From an uncultured Clostridia bacterium (GTDB lineage: Bacteria; Bacillota; Clostridia; Christensenellales; Borkfalkiaceae): 62,305 nt of DNA. Positions within the stretch are counted from its first letter, which is position 1. Each line of letters begins with the position of its first letter. The position numbers were made by a program, and so were the translations under genes. Shown one piece after another: positions 8,537-17,312 of the stretch. The DNA lies in contig CALVZM010000038.1 of NCBI GenBank assembly GCA_944372515.1, positions 1 through 62,305 on the forward strand. Direction: 5' to 3'. The notes under the pieces are model-generated. The model was not told where the DNA came from. It saw only the letters and a list, made by a program, of their open reading frames with translations, and did not search any database.

Positions 8537-8633
8537 TTTTTCCCGCCTTGGTTCAGGACGCGGGCGGCGCGGGAGTATACGGCGCCGCATATCGACAGGC
8601 GCAGTGCCGCATAGAACCGATAAAATCAGAAAG

Positions 8634-8660
8634 AACGCTTTCCGCAGAAGGCGTTTTTTT
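8634..8660 (+). terminator. Terminator after mutY
   Basis: AACGCTTTC (8634-8642) pairs with GAAGGCGTT (8647-8655), with one G-T wobble and a CGCA loop. The T tract runs to 8660. Confidence 0.85.
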
Positions 8661-8723
8661 GTTTTTATCAAAAATACGTCCTTTCCCTCTTGCTTTTTGC
8701 CGTCGGTTGTACTATACCGAACG

Positions 8724-8808
8724 TACCACGCAACCGAATAATTTTCCCAAAGGGGTACGAGCAGGCATTTCGTATCTCTATATTCCCTTTGGGATTGGTT
8801 GCGTGGTA
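8724..8808. repeat. Interrupted inverted repeat (structured element) in intergenic gap
   Basis: TACCACGCAACC (8724-8735) pairs with GGTTGCGTGGTA (8797-8808), and TCCCAAAGGG (8745-8754) pairs with CCCTTTGGGA (8785-8794). A smaller TACGA/TCGTA pair lies at the centre. The whole element forms one 85-base cruciform or RNA stem with one bulge. The rest of the 366-base gap 8537-8902 contains two terminators and nothing else recognised. It could be a small RNA, an mRNA leader element or a remnant of a short mobile repeat. Confidence 0.6.
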
Positions 8809-8831
8809 ACAATCAGGGATACAGGTGCAGG

Positions 8832-8864
8832 GCGTGTCTTCGGTTGAAGACACGCTTTTTCTTT
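8832..8864 (+). terminator. Terminator or attenuator before the zinc-ribbon protein gene
   Basis: A perfect 10-bp stem, GCGTGTCTTC (8832-8841) with GAAGACACGC (8846-8855), has a GGTT tetraloop and is followed by TTTTTCTTT. It ends 39 bases before the next start codon, so it may attenuate that gene or terminate a short transcript from the inverted-repeat region. Confidence 0.8.
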
Positions 8865-8902
8865 GCCCTGTAAGATCAAACGCCAAGGAGGATATAGAAA
8901 AA

Positions 8903-10606
8903 ATGAAATGTTCCAATTGCGGCAGCGAGTTCCAAGGGAACTTCTGCCCCGTGTGCGGCTTTCGTGTCGCGGAAGTCGAACAGTGCCCCGTGTGTGGCTT
9001 TCCCCGTTCCGGGAGCGAAAGTTTTTGCCCGCACTGTGGCTTCAATTATGCGGCATACACCGCCGTGCCGCCTGCGCCCGCTCCGTTCACGCCCGCGCAG
9101 CCGCAGCCTGTGCAGACGCAGCCTATGCAGCCACAGCCCGTGCAGACGCCCATCGCGCGGGACAAGCGCGGCAGACCCGTTCTGCCCGACATTCTGCGGG
9201 CGTTTGATTTTCGCTTTGCTTTGGTTTCATGCATGAGCGGGTTCATTGCTATGCTCTATTTCTTCGCGACTTTTCTGATGCAGATGCTGACTTATCCCAC
9301 GGCAAACGATTATCTCTTTGCGCTCGCCATATCTTTGGCGGCGGAAGTCGCTTGTTTTTTGTATGCAATGTTTTTGGGAAAACCCGAAATGTGGAGACAG
9401 CGGAGCATCCGCCGCTTTGAAAAAAAGGGAAACAAGCCCTATCGCTATCCCGCTTATTGGGTCGCCGTTTCGCTGGCGGGCATTCTCATTGTCGTGGTTT
9501 ATGTAGTTTTAATGGTGGTTCTTTATGCGATTATCGGCGCGGTTACCGGCATGGATGCTCTTTCGATCTTCATCGATGGTCTTTTTTCGATGACAGCCCA
9601 TGTGCAGATTCATCCTTTGACCTGGGTCGGCGTCGTTCTCTTTTTTGCCCTCGCCGTCCTCTTCTTCGGCATTGAATTTGTCCGCCAAAGCAAATACAAA
9701 AAGCGTTTTCAAAAGGCGTATTGCGGCAAGGCGGCTTCCGCAGGCGGCAAAAAGTCCGCCGTTACCTATGCGCAGGTGGGAAAGGCGCTTTCCGATTACC
9801 GCATCGCATGGGAGCAGTATTGGCTGGCGCCCCGCCGCAAAAAGTGCGAGTCGCGCGACGTCGCCCTCTCGGGCGTCGAAATGACCGCCATCGTCGGACT
9901 GCGCACCAAGATTCTGCCATCTGTGTTCGGCGTTTTGATGGCTATCGTGATGTTTGCGTCGATGTTCGCCCCTACGCTTTTCAGCCGGAATATTTTCCGC
10001 GCCGATAAACTCGCCCTCGTCGAGGTCGGCATGACGGAAGAAGAGGTGGAAAAGAGGTTCGGCTCGCCGTATCGGGGAGAGACGGATGACATGACTTCGA
10101 GCGATCTCGTGTGGAAATATTACGACGCGGACTATATGAAACTGTTGGAAAAGAACGACAATTTCGACATCGGCGACATACAGGACGAAGAGGACCCGGA
10201 AGGGGCGTTCGAGGATTCCGCGGCGCTGGAAACGAAGCCGTTCCGATATGTGGAAGTTACCTTCTCCGTCAGCGAGACGGAAGACGAATACGGCAATTTC
10301 GTCGAGGAAACAACGGTGCAGAGCATCCTTTACGACGCCCGCCGCACCAGGCAGCACGCGGGGACGGGCAAAAAGGCGGTCGAAAGCCAACAGATTCTGA
10401 CCGCCGAAGTCGTGCTCGGCACGAACAGCGTCAATCTGGTGTGCGAGATCGTCTGCGAGGACGGCAGTTTCTTCAAGGGTATGCCCGCTTCGGCGCGGCT
10501 CGCCTATGACGAAACGGCGGACGAAGCGGGGAAAGAGGTCGAAGTGGAGTGGAACGACCCCTTCGGCACCCTGTTCACCGCCAACGCGACCGTTGTCGAG
10601 GCGTAA
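8903..10606 (+). CDS. Zinc-ribbon membrane protein with BamE/SmpA-like tail
   Basis: The N-terminus of this 567-residue protein holds two tandem zinc ribbons: CSNCG...CPVCG and CPVCG...CPHCG within the first ~55 residues. A Pro/Gln linker follows, then hydrophobic segments at about 105-165, 190-215, 245-270 and 335-360. The C-terminal part begins with VEVGMTEEEVEKRFGSPYRGE, which looks like the SmpA/OmlA (BamE) fold common in small lipoproteins. The start is ATG 8903, set by AAGGAGG at 8885-8891; an upstream in-frame ATG at 8825 would lie inside the terminator. It is monocistronic and its function is unknown. Confidence 0.7.
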   Translation: MKCSNCGSEFQGNFCPVCGFRVAEVEQCPVCGFPRSGSESFCPHCGFNYAAYTAVPPAPAPFTPAQPQPVQTQPMQPQPVQTPIARDKRGRPVLPDILRAFDFRFALVSCMSGFIAMLYFFATFLMQMLTYPTANDYLFALAISLAAEVACFLYAMFLGKPEMWRQRSIRRFEKKGNKPYRYPAYWVAVSLAGILIVVVYVVLMVVLYAIIGAVTGMDALSIFIDGLFSMTAHVQIHPLTWVGVVLFFALAVLFFGIEFVRQSKYKKRFQKAYCGKAASAGGKKSAVTYAQVGKALSDYRIAWEQYWLAPRRKKCESRDVALSGVEMTAIVGLRTKILPSVFGVLMAIVMFASMFAPTLFSRNIFRADKLALVEVGMTEEEVEKRFGSPYRGETDDMTSSDLVWKYYDADYMKLLEKNDNFDIGDIQDEEDPEGAFEDSAALETKPFRYVEVTFSVSETEDEYGNFVEETTVQSILYDARRTRQHAGTGKKAVESQQILTAEVVLGTNSVNLVCEIVCEDGSFFKGMPASARLAYDETADEAGKEVEVEWNDPFGTLFTANATVVEA

Positions 10607-10615
10607 AAATCATCA

Positions 10616-10644
10616 AAAGCGGCGGGGCGTCCCGCCGCTTTTTT
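10616..10644 (+). terminator. Terminator after the zinc-ribbon protein gene
   Basis: A perfect stem, AAAGCGGCGGG (10616-10626) with CCCGCCGCTTT (10631-10641), has a GCGT loop and continues into a run of Ts. Confidence 0.9.
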
Positions 10645-10688
10645 CGCCGCCGAAGGTAAAAGAATATCGCCCAAAGCGCTGTTTTTAA

Positions 10689-10717
10689 TTGACTTATTTG
10701 CCGAAATAAGGTATTCT
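10689..10717 (+). promoter_or_regulatory. Promoter of aspS-gatCAB
   Basis: TTGACT (10689-10694) and TATTCT (10712-10717) are separated by 17 bases, 70 bases upstream of aspS. Confidence 0.75.
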
Positions 10718-10743
10718 ATTACATGGAAAAAGTTACAAAAAAC

Positions 10744-10764
10744 GGGGTGCGCCGCACCCCTTTT
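10744..10764 (+). terminator. Leader hairpin (possible attenuator) before aspS
   Basis: GGGGTGC (10744-10750) pairs with GCACCCC (10754-10760) and is followed by TTTT. It lies between the promoter and the ribosome site AAAGGAG (10769-10775). No T-box specifier or antiterminator is visible in the short leader. Confidence 0.4.
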
Positions 10765-10787
10765 ATCCAAAGGAGCGATTTTTAGTT

Positions 10788-12545
10788 ATGCCGAGCACTG
10801 TATACCGTACACATACCGCTTGCAGCGTGGGCGAAAGCGACGTGGGCAAGACCGTAAAAATGGCGGGCTGGGTGGAGAACATCCGCGATCACGGCGGGGT
10901 CTCTTTCATCGATCTGCGCGACCATTACGGCGTGATGCAGGTCGTCCTGCACGACGCCGCGCTGTTGAAGGGCATCGTCAAGGAAACCTGCATTTCCGTC
11001 GAAGGGGTCATCGAACACCGCGACGAGGAGACGTATAACCCCAAGATCGCGACGGGGACCATCGAACTGAACGCAAAGGCGCTGACCGTTCTCGGAAAGG
11101 TGAGCGAGACCGTACCCTTTGAAGTCGCCGCTTCCCGCGAGACCAAGGAGGATCTGCGCCTGAAATACAGATTTCTCGACCTGCGCAATCCCAAGGTGCA
11201 CGAGAACATTGTTTTCCGCGGACAGGTGCTCCGTTTCCTGCGCGAGAAGATGAACGAACTCGGCTTCACGGAGATCCAGACGCCCATTCTTTCGGCGTCC
11301 TCGCCCGAAGGCGCGCGGGATTACATCGTGCCCAGCCGCAAACACAAGGGGATGTTCTATGCCCTGCCGCAGGCGCCGCAGATCTATAAACAACTTTTAA
11401 TGGTCTCGGGGTTTGATAAATATTTCCAGATCGCGCCCTGTTTCCGCGATGAGGACGCCCGAGCCGACCGTTCGCCCGGGGAGTTCTATCAACTCGATTT
11501 TGAAATGAGTTTTGCCACGCAGGAAGACGTGTTTGCCGTGGGGCAGGAAGTGCTTTCCGCGACCTTTGAAAAGTTCGCCCCCGAAGGCAGCACGGTAACC
11601 AAAGCGCCCTTCCCCGTCATCTCTTATAAAGACGCCATGGAACAGTTCGGCACGGACAAGCCCGATCTGCGCAATCCTCTGCGCATCGTGGACGTGAGTG
11701 AATTTTTCTCCCGCTGCAATTTCGGCGCGTTCAAGAACCGCACGGTCAAAGCCATCCGCGTGCCGGGCATCGCGGGCAAGCCCAACCAGTTTTTCCACGC
11801 CTTGGAGGACGACTATGCCAAAAAGGTGCTCGGGCTCGGCGGGCTCGGCTATTTCAAGGTCGCCGAGGACTATAAATATCTCGGACCGATCGATAAGTTT
11901 ATTCCCGAAGAACTGAAACCCGAACTGCGCAGGATCGCGGGGCTGGAAATCGGGGACGTCATCTTCTTCATCGCCGACGAAAGGAAGAAAGCGACGGACG
12001 CGGCGGGGAAAGTGCGAAACGAATTGGCGCGGCGGCTGGATCTCTATGAAAAGAATGCCTTCCGTTTCTGTTTCGTCAACGACTTCCCCATGTACGAAAC
12101 GGACGAGGAAACGGGGAAAATCGGATTCACGCACAATCCTTTTTCCATGCCGCAGGGGGGCATGCAGGCGCTCAACGAAAAGGACCCGCTGGAAATCCTC
12201 GCCTATCAATACGACATCGTTTGCAACGGCGTCGAACTCTCCTCGGGCGCCGTCCGCAACCACGACCCCGAGATCATGGTCAAAGCGTTTGAGATCGCGG
12301 GGTACGACGAAGAGGTGTTGAAGACCAAGTTTTCCTCCCTCTATAACGCCTTCCGTTACGGCGCGCCGCCGCATGCGGGCATGGCGCCCGGCGTCGACCG
12401 CATGATCATGCTGCTGCGCGGGGAAGAGAGCATCCGCGAGGTCATTGCCTTCCCGATGAACAGCAACGCGCAGGATCTTCTGCTCGGCGCACCCAACGCG
12501 GTAACCGAACAGCAACTCCGCGAGGCGCATGTCAAAATCAGATAA
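10788..12545 (+). CDS. aspS: Aspartyl-tRNA synthetase
   Basis: This 585-residue class IIb synthetase charges tRNA-Asp. The N-terminal OB-fold anticodon-binding domain (residues 1-110) contains GWVENIRDHGGVSFIDLRDHYG. Catalytic motif 2 is present around CFRDEDARADRSPGEFYQLDFE, and motif 3 as GVDRMIMLL near the C-terminus. The central bacterial GAD insertion lies at about 280-420. Length is normal for the bacterial type. It is transcribed with gatCAB, which suggests a joint role in making Asn-tRNA or Gln-tRNA by transamidation. Whether this enzyme also mischarges tRNA-Asn cannot be read with confidence. Confidence 0.95.
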   Translation: MPSTVYRTHTACSVGESDVGKTVKMAGWVENIRDHGGVSFIDLRDHYGVMQVVLHDAALLKGIVKETCISVEGVIEHRDEETYNPKIATGTIELNAKALTVLGKVSETVPFEVAASRETKEDLRLKYRFLDLRNPKVHENIVFRGQVLRFLREKMNELGFTEIQTPILSASSPEGARDYIVPSRKHKGMFYALPQAPQIYKQLLMVSGFDKYFQIAPCFRDEDARADRSPGEFYQLDFEMSFATQEDVFAVGQEVLSATFEKFAPEGSTVTKAPFPVISYKDAMEQFGTDKPDLRNPLRIVDVSEFFSRCNFGAFKNRTVKAIRVPGIAGKPNQFFHALEDDYAKKVLGLGGLGYFKVAEDYKYLGPIDKFIPEELKPELRRIAGLEIGDVIFFIADERKKATDAAGKVRNELARRLDLYEKNAFRFCFVNDFPMYETDEETGKIGFTHNPFSMPQGGMQALNEKDPLEILAYQYDIVCNGVELSSGAVRNHDPEIMVKAFEIAGYDEEVLKTKFSSLYNAFRYGAPPHAGMAPGVDRMIMLLRGEESIREVIAFPMNSNAQDLLLGAPNAVTEQQLREAHVKIR

Positions 12546-12560
12546 TGGTCAGGTAATCAT

Positions 12561-12848
12561 ATGATCACAAAACAGGAAGTGGAAAAATTAGCCAAACTTT
12601 CCAAACTTCGCTTCACGGATGAGGAGTTGGAGAGTTTTACGCGCGACATGTCGGAGATCATCGAATTTGCCGACACCATCAACCGCAACGTCGGTTCACT
12701 CGCGTCCGAACCGGAAGGGGAGCGCGTGCTGGACATGGAGTGCCTGCGCGAGGACGAGGTGAAACCCTCTTATCCCAACGAGGACATCCTCTCCAACGCC
12801 GAAAACAGCAACGGATTTTTTGTGGTGCGGAGGAACTGTACGAAATGA
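12561..12848 (+). CDS. gatC: Asp/Glu-tRNA amidotransferase subunit C
   Basis: This 95-residue small subunit wraps around GatA and stabilises the GatCAB complex. The family pattern is clear: EVEKLAKLSKLRFTDEELE at the N-terminus, MSEIIEFADTIN in the middle, and LREDEVKPSYPNEDILSNA near the end. It lies 15 bases after aspS. Its stop codon overlaps the gatA start (ATGA at 12845), coupling translation. Confidence 0.93.
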   Translation: MITKQEVEKLAKLSKLRFTDEELESFTRDMSEIIEFADTINRNVGSLASEPEGERVLDMECLREDEVKPSYPNEDILSNAENSNGFFVVRRNCTK

Positions 12849-14302
12849 AAGAAAGAATATCCCGTCTTTCCGCACTTCTCCGCGCGGGAGAAATCTCCTC
12901 CGCGGAATTGACGAAAAAATACATTGCGGAAATCGAAAAAGCCAATCCCGTCCTCAACGCCTATGTGCACACGACCTTTGAAAGGGCGCTTGCGCAGGCG
13001 GAGGCGGCGGACAGGCGTCTGCGCGCGGGCGATGCGCCCCTTTTGTGCGGCATTCCCATGACCTTGAAGGACAATATCTCCACAAAGGGGCTGGAAACCA
13101 CTTGCTGTTCAAAGATCCTGGAAAACTATAAGCCCTTTTACGATGCGACCGTCTGGGAAAAGTTGCAGACGCAGGGGGCGGTGCTCCTCGGCAAGACCAA
13201 TATGGATGAGTTTGCCATGGGTTCGACCTGCGAAACGTCCTGTTACGGCGGCGCGCTCAACCCGCGCGATCTCTCCCGCGTGCCCGGCGGTAGTTCGGGC
13301 GGCGGCGCCGCGGCGGTGTGCGCGGGGCTGGCGGCGTATGCCCTCGGCTCGGACACGGGCGGTTCCATCCGTCAGCCCGCGGCGTTCTGCGGCATCGTCG
13401 GGCTCAAACCCACTTACGGCGCGGTGTCCCGTTACGGGCTCATCGCTTACGGCTCTTCCCTCGATCAGATCGGACCTCTGACTTCTTCGGTCAAAGACGC
13501 CGCCATCGTATTCGACGCCATCTCCGGGCACGATGAAAGGGACAACACGTCTGAAAACGTAACCATGCCCGCGATCACGCCCCTGCTCGGCAAGGACGTC
13601 AAGGGCTTGCGCATCGGCGTCGCGGCGGAATATTTCGAGGGCATCAAGGAGAATATCCGCCGTCCCATCGAACGGGCGCTGCAATTTTTTGAAGACAACG
13701 GCGCCGAGATCGTGCGCTTCTCCTTGCCGGCGCTCAAACTTGCCCTGCCCGTCTATTACATCATCGCCTGCGCGGAAGCGTCATCCAACCTCGGGCGCTA
13801 TGACGGCATCCGTTACGGCTATCAGGCAAAAAAATATACGACGGTGGACGACATGATCGTGTCCGTCCGTTCGGAAGCGTTCGGCAAGGAAGTCAAACGC
13901 CGCATCATGCTCGGTTCTTATGTGCTCAGTTCGGGGTATTACGACGCCTATTATAAAAAGGCGCGTTCCCTGCGCGCGGCGATCGTCGGCGCGTTCGGCG
14001 GCGCGTTTGAAAAGTGCGACGTCATGCTGGCGCCCACCGCGCCCGACACGGCGTTCCCGCTGCATTATTCGGGCGAGAACATGATCGAGACCTATCTTTC
14101 CGACGTCTGCACCGTGCCCGTGAACATCGCGGGGCTCCCTTCCGTCAGCGTGCCTTGCGGCACCGACGAGGCGGGCATGCCCGTGGGAATGCAGTTCATC
14201 GGCAAAAAATTCGGCGAGGCGGACATCCTGAACGCGGCGTATTACTACGAGCAGAACGCCGAAAGCGGCGTTTCCGATCCCGAAGGAGGGGTAACGCTAT
14301 GA
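12845..14302 (+). CDS. gatA: Asp/Glu-tRNA amidotransferase subunit A
   Basis: This 485-residue amidase subunit releases ammonia from glutamine. The amidase-signature Ser-cisSer-Lys triad is present: Lys in PMTLKDNI, Ser residues in PGGSSGGGAAAV, and GSDTGGSIRQPAAFCG. The start is ATG 12845, overlapping the gatC stop; longer in-frame starts would run through gatC. The protein ends in an ATGA overlap with gatB (14299). Confidence 0.95.
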   Translation: MKERISRLSALLRAGEISSAELTKKYIAEIEKANPVLNAYVHTTFERALAQAEAADRRLRAGDAPLLCGIPMTLKDNISTKGLETTCCSKILENYKPFYDATVWEKLQTQGAVLLGKTNMDEFAMGSTCETSCYGGALNPRDLSRVPGGSSGGGAAAVCAGLAAYALGSDTGGSIRQPAAFCGIVGLKPTYGAVSRYGLIAYGSSLDQIGPLTSSVKDAAIVFDAISGHDERDNTSENVTMPAITPLLGKDVKGLRIGVAAEYFEGIKENIRRPIERALQFFEDNGAEIVRFSLPALKLALPVYYIIACAEASSNLGRYDGIRYGYQAKKYTTVDDMIVSVRSEAFGKEVKRRIMLGSYVLSSGYYDAYYKKARSLRAAIVGAFGGAFEKCDVMLAPTAPDTAFPLHYSGENMIETYLSDVCTVPVNIAGLPSVSVPCGTDEAGMPVGMQFIGKKFGEADILNAAYYYEQNAESGVSDPEGGVTL

Positions 14303-15729
14303 GCGAACAACGCAGATATGAAATGGTCGTGGGGCTGGAAACGCACGTCGAACTCTCCACAAAGACCAAAATATTCTGTTCCTGCACGACGGCGTTCGGC
14401 GGGGCGCCCAACACGCACTGCTGTCCCGTCTGCACGGGCATGCCCGGCACGCTGCCCCTTCTGAATAAACAGGTCGTTGCCTATGCCGTCCGCGCGGGGC
14501 TCGCCACGCACGGCAAGATCAACAACCTCTGCCGCATGGACCGCAAAAACTACGTCTATCCCGACCTGCCTAAGGCATATCAGATCTCGCAGTCCGACAT
14601 GCCGATCAGCGTGGGGGGATATGTCGAACTCGACAGCGGCAAGCATATCCGTTTGCATCACATCCACATCGAAGAGGACGCGGGCAAATTGGTGCATGAG
14701 AACGGGTCGACGTACATCGATTACAACCGCGGCGGCGTGCCGCTCATCGAGATCGTCTCCGAACCGGACATCTCTTCTCCCGAAGAAGCCAAGGAATACA
14801 TGACAAAATTGCAGATCCTGATGCGCTACATCGGCGTTTCCGACTGCAAGATGCAGGAAGGCTCCATGCGCTGCGACGTCAATGTGTCCCTGCGCCCGTG
14901 GGGGCAGAAGGAATACGGCACCCGCGCGGAGATCAAGAACATGAATTCCATGAATTTCGTGGTCAAGGCGCTCCATTACGAATATGAGCGGCAGTCCGAT
15001 CTTCTGGACAGCGGGGAAAAGGTAACGCAGGACACCCTCCGCTATGACGAGGAGACGTCCACGACCGTGCTCATGCGTCGCAAGGAAGACGCGCAGGACT
15101 ATCGCTATTTTCCCGAACCCGACATACTCTCTTTCCGCATTTCCGATGCGTACATCGAGAAAGTGCAGGGGGGCATGCCCGAGTTGCCCATGGAAAAGAA
15201 GAAGCGCTATCTTGCAAGCGGCATTTCCGAACAGATCGTGGAGGATCTCTATAAATACAAGCGCGTTACCGATTTTCTCGACGAGACCGTGCGTTTGGGC
15301 GGCAACATGCAGAAGGCGGCGACGCTCATCACGGGTACCGTTTATGCCCTCCTTGCCACCGAGGAGGAGAAGGAAAACTTCGACATTCCCGTTTCGGCGG
15401 AGGACTTTGCGCAGTTGGTCAAATATGTCGACGGGGACAAAGTGGATTTCACCGTGGCGAGAAAGACCTTGCAGAAGATGGTCGCCGAGGGCGGCAGGCT
15501 CTCCGATTATATCAAGCCTTCCGATCTTGCGGATATTCCCGAAGAAGAATTGCGTGAATACTGCGCCCAGGCGATTTCCGAGCGGCCGCAGGCAGTCGTC
15601 GATTTTAAAAACGGCAGAGATTCCGCCGTAACTTCTTTTTACGGCTTGGTGAAAAAGCGCTTGCAGGGCAGGAATATCAACATCAAAAAGATCGACGCCG
15701 TTCTGCGCGATCTACTTTCAAAAATGTAA
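14299..15729 (+). CDS. gatB: Asp/Glu-tRNA amidotransferase subunit B
   Basis: This 476-residue subunit binds and activates the misacylated tRNA. MVVGLETHVELSTKTKIFCSC opens the catalytic cradle domain, with zinc-site cysteines continuing in CCPVCTGMPG. NRGGVPLIEIVSEPD and KNMNSMNFVVKAL are family hallmarks. The C-terminal helical/YqeY-like tail (about 330-476) is complete. GGAGGGG precedes the start. The operon is closed by the hairpin at 15735-15774. Confidence 0.95.
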   Translation: MSEQRRYEMVVGLETHVELSTKTKIFCSCTTAFGGAPNTHCCPVCTGMPGTLPLLNKQVVAYAVRAGLATHGKINNLCRMDRKNYVYPDLPKAYQISQSDMPISVGGYVELDSGKHIRLHHIHIEEDAGKLVHENGSTYIDYNRGGVPLIEIVSEPDISSPEEAKEYMTKLQILMRYIGVSDCKMQEGSMRCDVNVSLRPWGQKEYGTRAEIKNMNSMNFVVKALHYEYERQSDLLDSGEKVTQDTLRYDEETSTTVLMRRKEDAQDYRYFPEPDILSFRISDAYIEKVQGGMPELPMEKKKRYLASGISEQIVEDLYKYKRVTDFLDETVRLGGNMQKAATLITGTVYALLATEEEKENFDIPVSAEDFAQLVKYVDGDKVDFTVARKTLQKMVAEGGRLSDYIKPSDLADIPEEELREYCAQAISERPQAVVDFKNGRDSAVTSFYGLVKKRLQGRNINIKKIDAVLRDLLSKM

Positions 15730-15734
15730 AAAGA

Positions 15735-15774
15735 AAAGGGGCATGCCCGCGTTTCATTGCGGTCATGCCCTTTT
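15735..15774 (+). terminator. Terminator after gatB
   Basis: AAAAGGGGCATG (15734-15745) pairs with CATGCCCTTTT (15764-15774) through an imperfect long stem that contains the GGGCATGCCC palindrome. The downstream arm is T-rich. Confidence 0.6.
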
Positions 15775-15795
15775 GCTTTCAAAGAGGGAAAAGGT

Positions 15796-15966
15796 ATGTA
15801 CGGCATTCTTTTCGATTTCAACGACACCATGTTTTTCGATGAAACATTGCAGCGCCAGTCATGGGAATGCTTTTTGTCGGAGCGGCTTGGTCGGGCGGTC
15901 GCGGATGAGATCATTGCGGATTATACGCGACCCGACGAGATTTTTGAAAAGATCGGAATGCCGTAG
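15796..15966 (+). pseudogene. Truncated HAD-family hydrolase fragment
   Basis: Only 56 codons are open. The N-terminus carries the HAD motif I in the form YGILFDFNDTMFFDE, followed by a helix of the cap domain, and then a stop at 15964-15966. HAD phosphatases are normally around 200 residues, and motifs II-IV are missing. GAGGGAAAAGGT before the ATG looks like an old ribosome site. The most economical reading is a 3'-deleted remnant, with the following glycosyltransferase gene close behind the breakpoint. Confidence 0.6.
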
Positions 15967-16050
15967 CGCGCTTGCGCCGTCCTTGCGGGGAAGGGCGGTG
16001 TTTTTTTTATGCGCGGCGCAATCGTTTTGCTTTTCGCATATTCTGACAAT

Positions 16051-17124
16051 ATGGAAAAAAGTCCGCTTCTCTCCGTCTGCCTCATCGTCAGAAACGAACA
16101 AGCCGTCCTCGCCCGCTGTCTTGCCTGCGCCCAAAAATTTGCCGATGAGATCGTCGTCGTCGACACGGGCTCGACGGACGAAACTGCCGACATTGCCCGC
16201 CGCTTCACGCCGCACGTCTGTTTCTTTGCCTGGCGGGATGATTTTTCGGCGGCGCGCAACTATGCCTTCTCCCGTGCGCACGGGCAATATCTGATGTGGC
16301 TGGACGCTGACGACTGCATCGAACCTGCGGAGATCGAAAAGATCTTTCGGCTCAAAGAACGGCTGTCCGCCGCGGATACGTTCATGTTTTATTATCGTTC
16401 GGGCAGTTTGTCCTATTACCGCGAGCGCATCCTGCGCAATTGCGAAAACGCCGTCTGGCAGGGGCGCGTGCACGAGGCGATCGTGCCTTTCGGCAGGATA
16501 TCCTTTGAAGAAATCACCATATTGCATTGCAAGGAAAAATCGGGCATGGGTGGCGCCGATGAGCGCAATCTCAACATTTATCGCAAGATGGAAAAAGAGA
16601 AGGCGCCCTTTTCCCCGCGGGACGAATTTTATTACGCGCGGGAATTGTTTTATCACAAGGCATATGCCGCGGCGATCGAACGCTTTCAATCTTTTCTTTC
16701 CCGTCGGGACGGCTGGGCGGAGAACAAGATCGCGGCTTGCGAACATCTTGCGGACTGTTTTCTTGCTACGGGCGAACGGGAAAAGGCAAAATCCGTCTTG
16801 CTGCAAAGCCAACTTTACGGCTTGCCGCGCGCCGAACATCTTTGCAAACTCGGCCGTCTGTTTTTTGAAGAGGGGAATTGGCGGCACGCCGCCTTTTGTT
16901 ATCAAAGTTGTCTGCTCTGCCGCCGTGCGGAGCGGACGGGTGGATTTTATGTGCCGGAATGTTACGGCTTGATCCCCTGTTTGCAACTTTGCGTCTGCTA
17001 TTCCCGCATGGGGGACGACATGGCGGCGGAAAAATACAACGAGATGGCGGGAACGTATAAAAGCGACGATGCGGCATACCTGCATAATCTGGAATATTTC
17101 CGCGCACTGCACGCAAAGAAATGA
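16051..17124 (+). CDS. Family 2 glycosyltransferase with TPR-like tail
   Basis: This protein has 357 residues from the ATG at 16051. The N-terminal GT-A domain shows LSVCLIVRNEQ, EIVVVDTGSTDETADIA, the acceptor-side SAARNYAFSRAHG and the metal-binding MWLDADDCI. The C-terminal half is helical with TPR-like repeats (FYYARELFYHKAYAAAIERF, ACEHLADCFLATGEREKA). This matches the SunS-like/TPR glycosyltransferase group, whose members modify proteins or peptides; the acceptor here is unknown. An upstream in-frame ATG at 16009 is possible, but the GT domain begins at once from 16051. Neither start has a strong ribosome site. Confidence 0.8.
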   Translation: MEKSPLLSVCLIVRNEQAVLARCLACAQKFADEIVVVDTGSTDETADIARRFTPHVCFFAWRDDFSAARNYAFSRAHGQYLMWLDADDCIEPAEIEKIFRLKERLSAADTFMFYYRSGSLSYYRERILRNCENAVWQGRVHEAIVPFGRISFEEITILHCKEKSGMGGADERNLNIYRKMEKEKAPFSPRDEFYYARELFYHKAYAAAIERFQSFLSRRDGWAENKIAACEHLADCFLATGEREKAKSVLLQSQLYGLPRAEHLCKLGRLFFEEGNWRHAAFCYQSCLLCRRAERTGGFYVPECYGLIPCLQLCVCYSRMGDDMAAEKYNEMAGTYKSDDAAYLHNLEYFRALHAKK

Positions 17125-17312
17125 GCCGCCCATGCCCGCGTTTTCCGAAAAAACAAAAGGGCATGATCTGACAGCGCCGCGGCGGCACGGTCAAAAAAAT
17201 CCGCCCCCGCAGCCGCGGAGACGGAAAAAGGATGCGACCCGGACGGAAGAAAGACCCAATGCCGCAAGGACGGATGTTTTGAAAGGTTTTTTCTTCCGGT
17301 CGGGATATTTTT

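Noticed and set aside
10718..10787. T-box riboswitch before aspS
   Set aside because: The leader between the -10 and the start is too short for a T-box, and no T-box sequence or specifier loop is visible.
17236..17309. Long-loop inverted repeat CGGAAGAAA/TTTCTTCCG as a terminator for the convergent genes
   Set aside because: The loop is nearly 40 bases and the stem only 9, so I did not call it a terminator with confidence.
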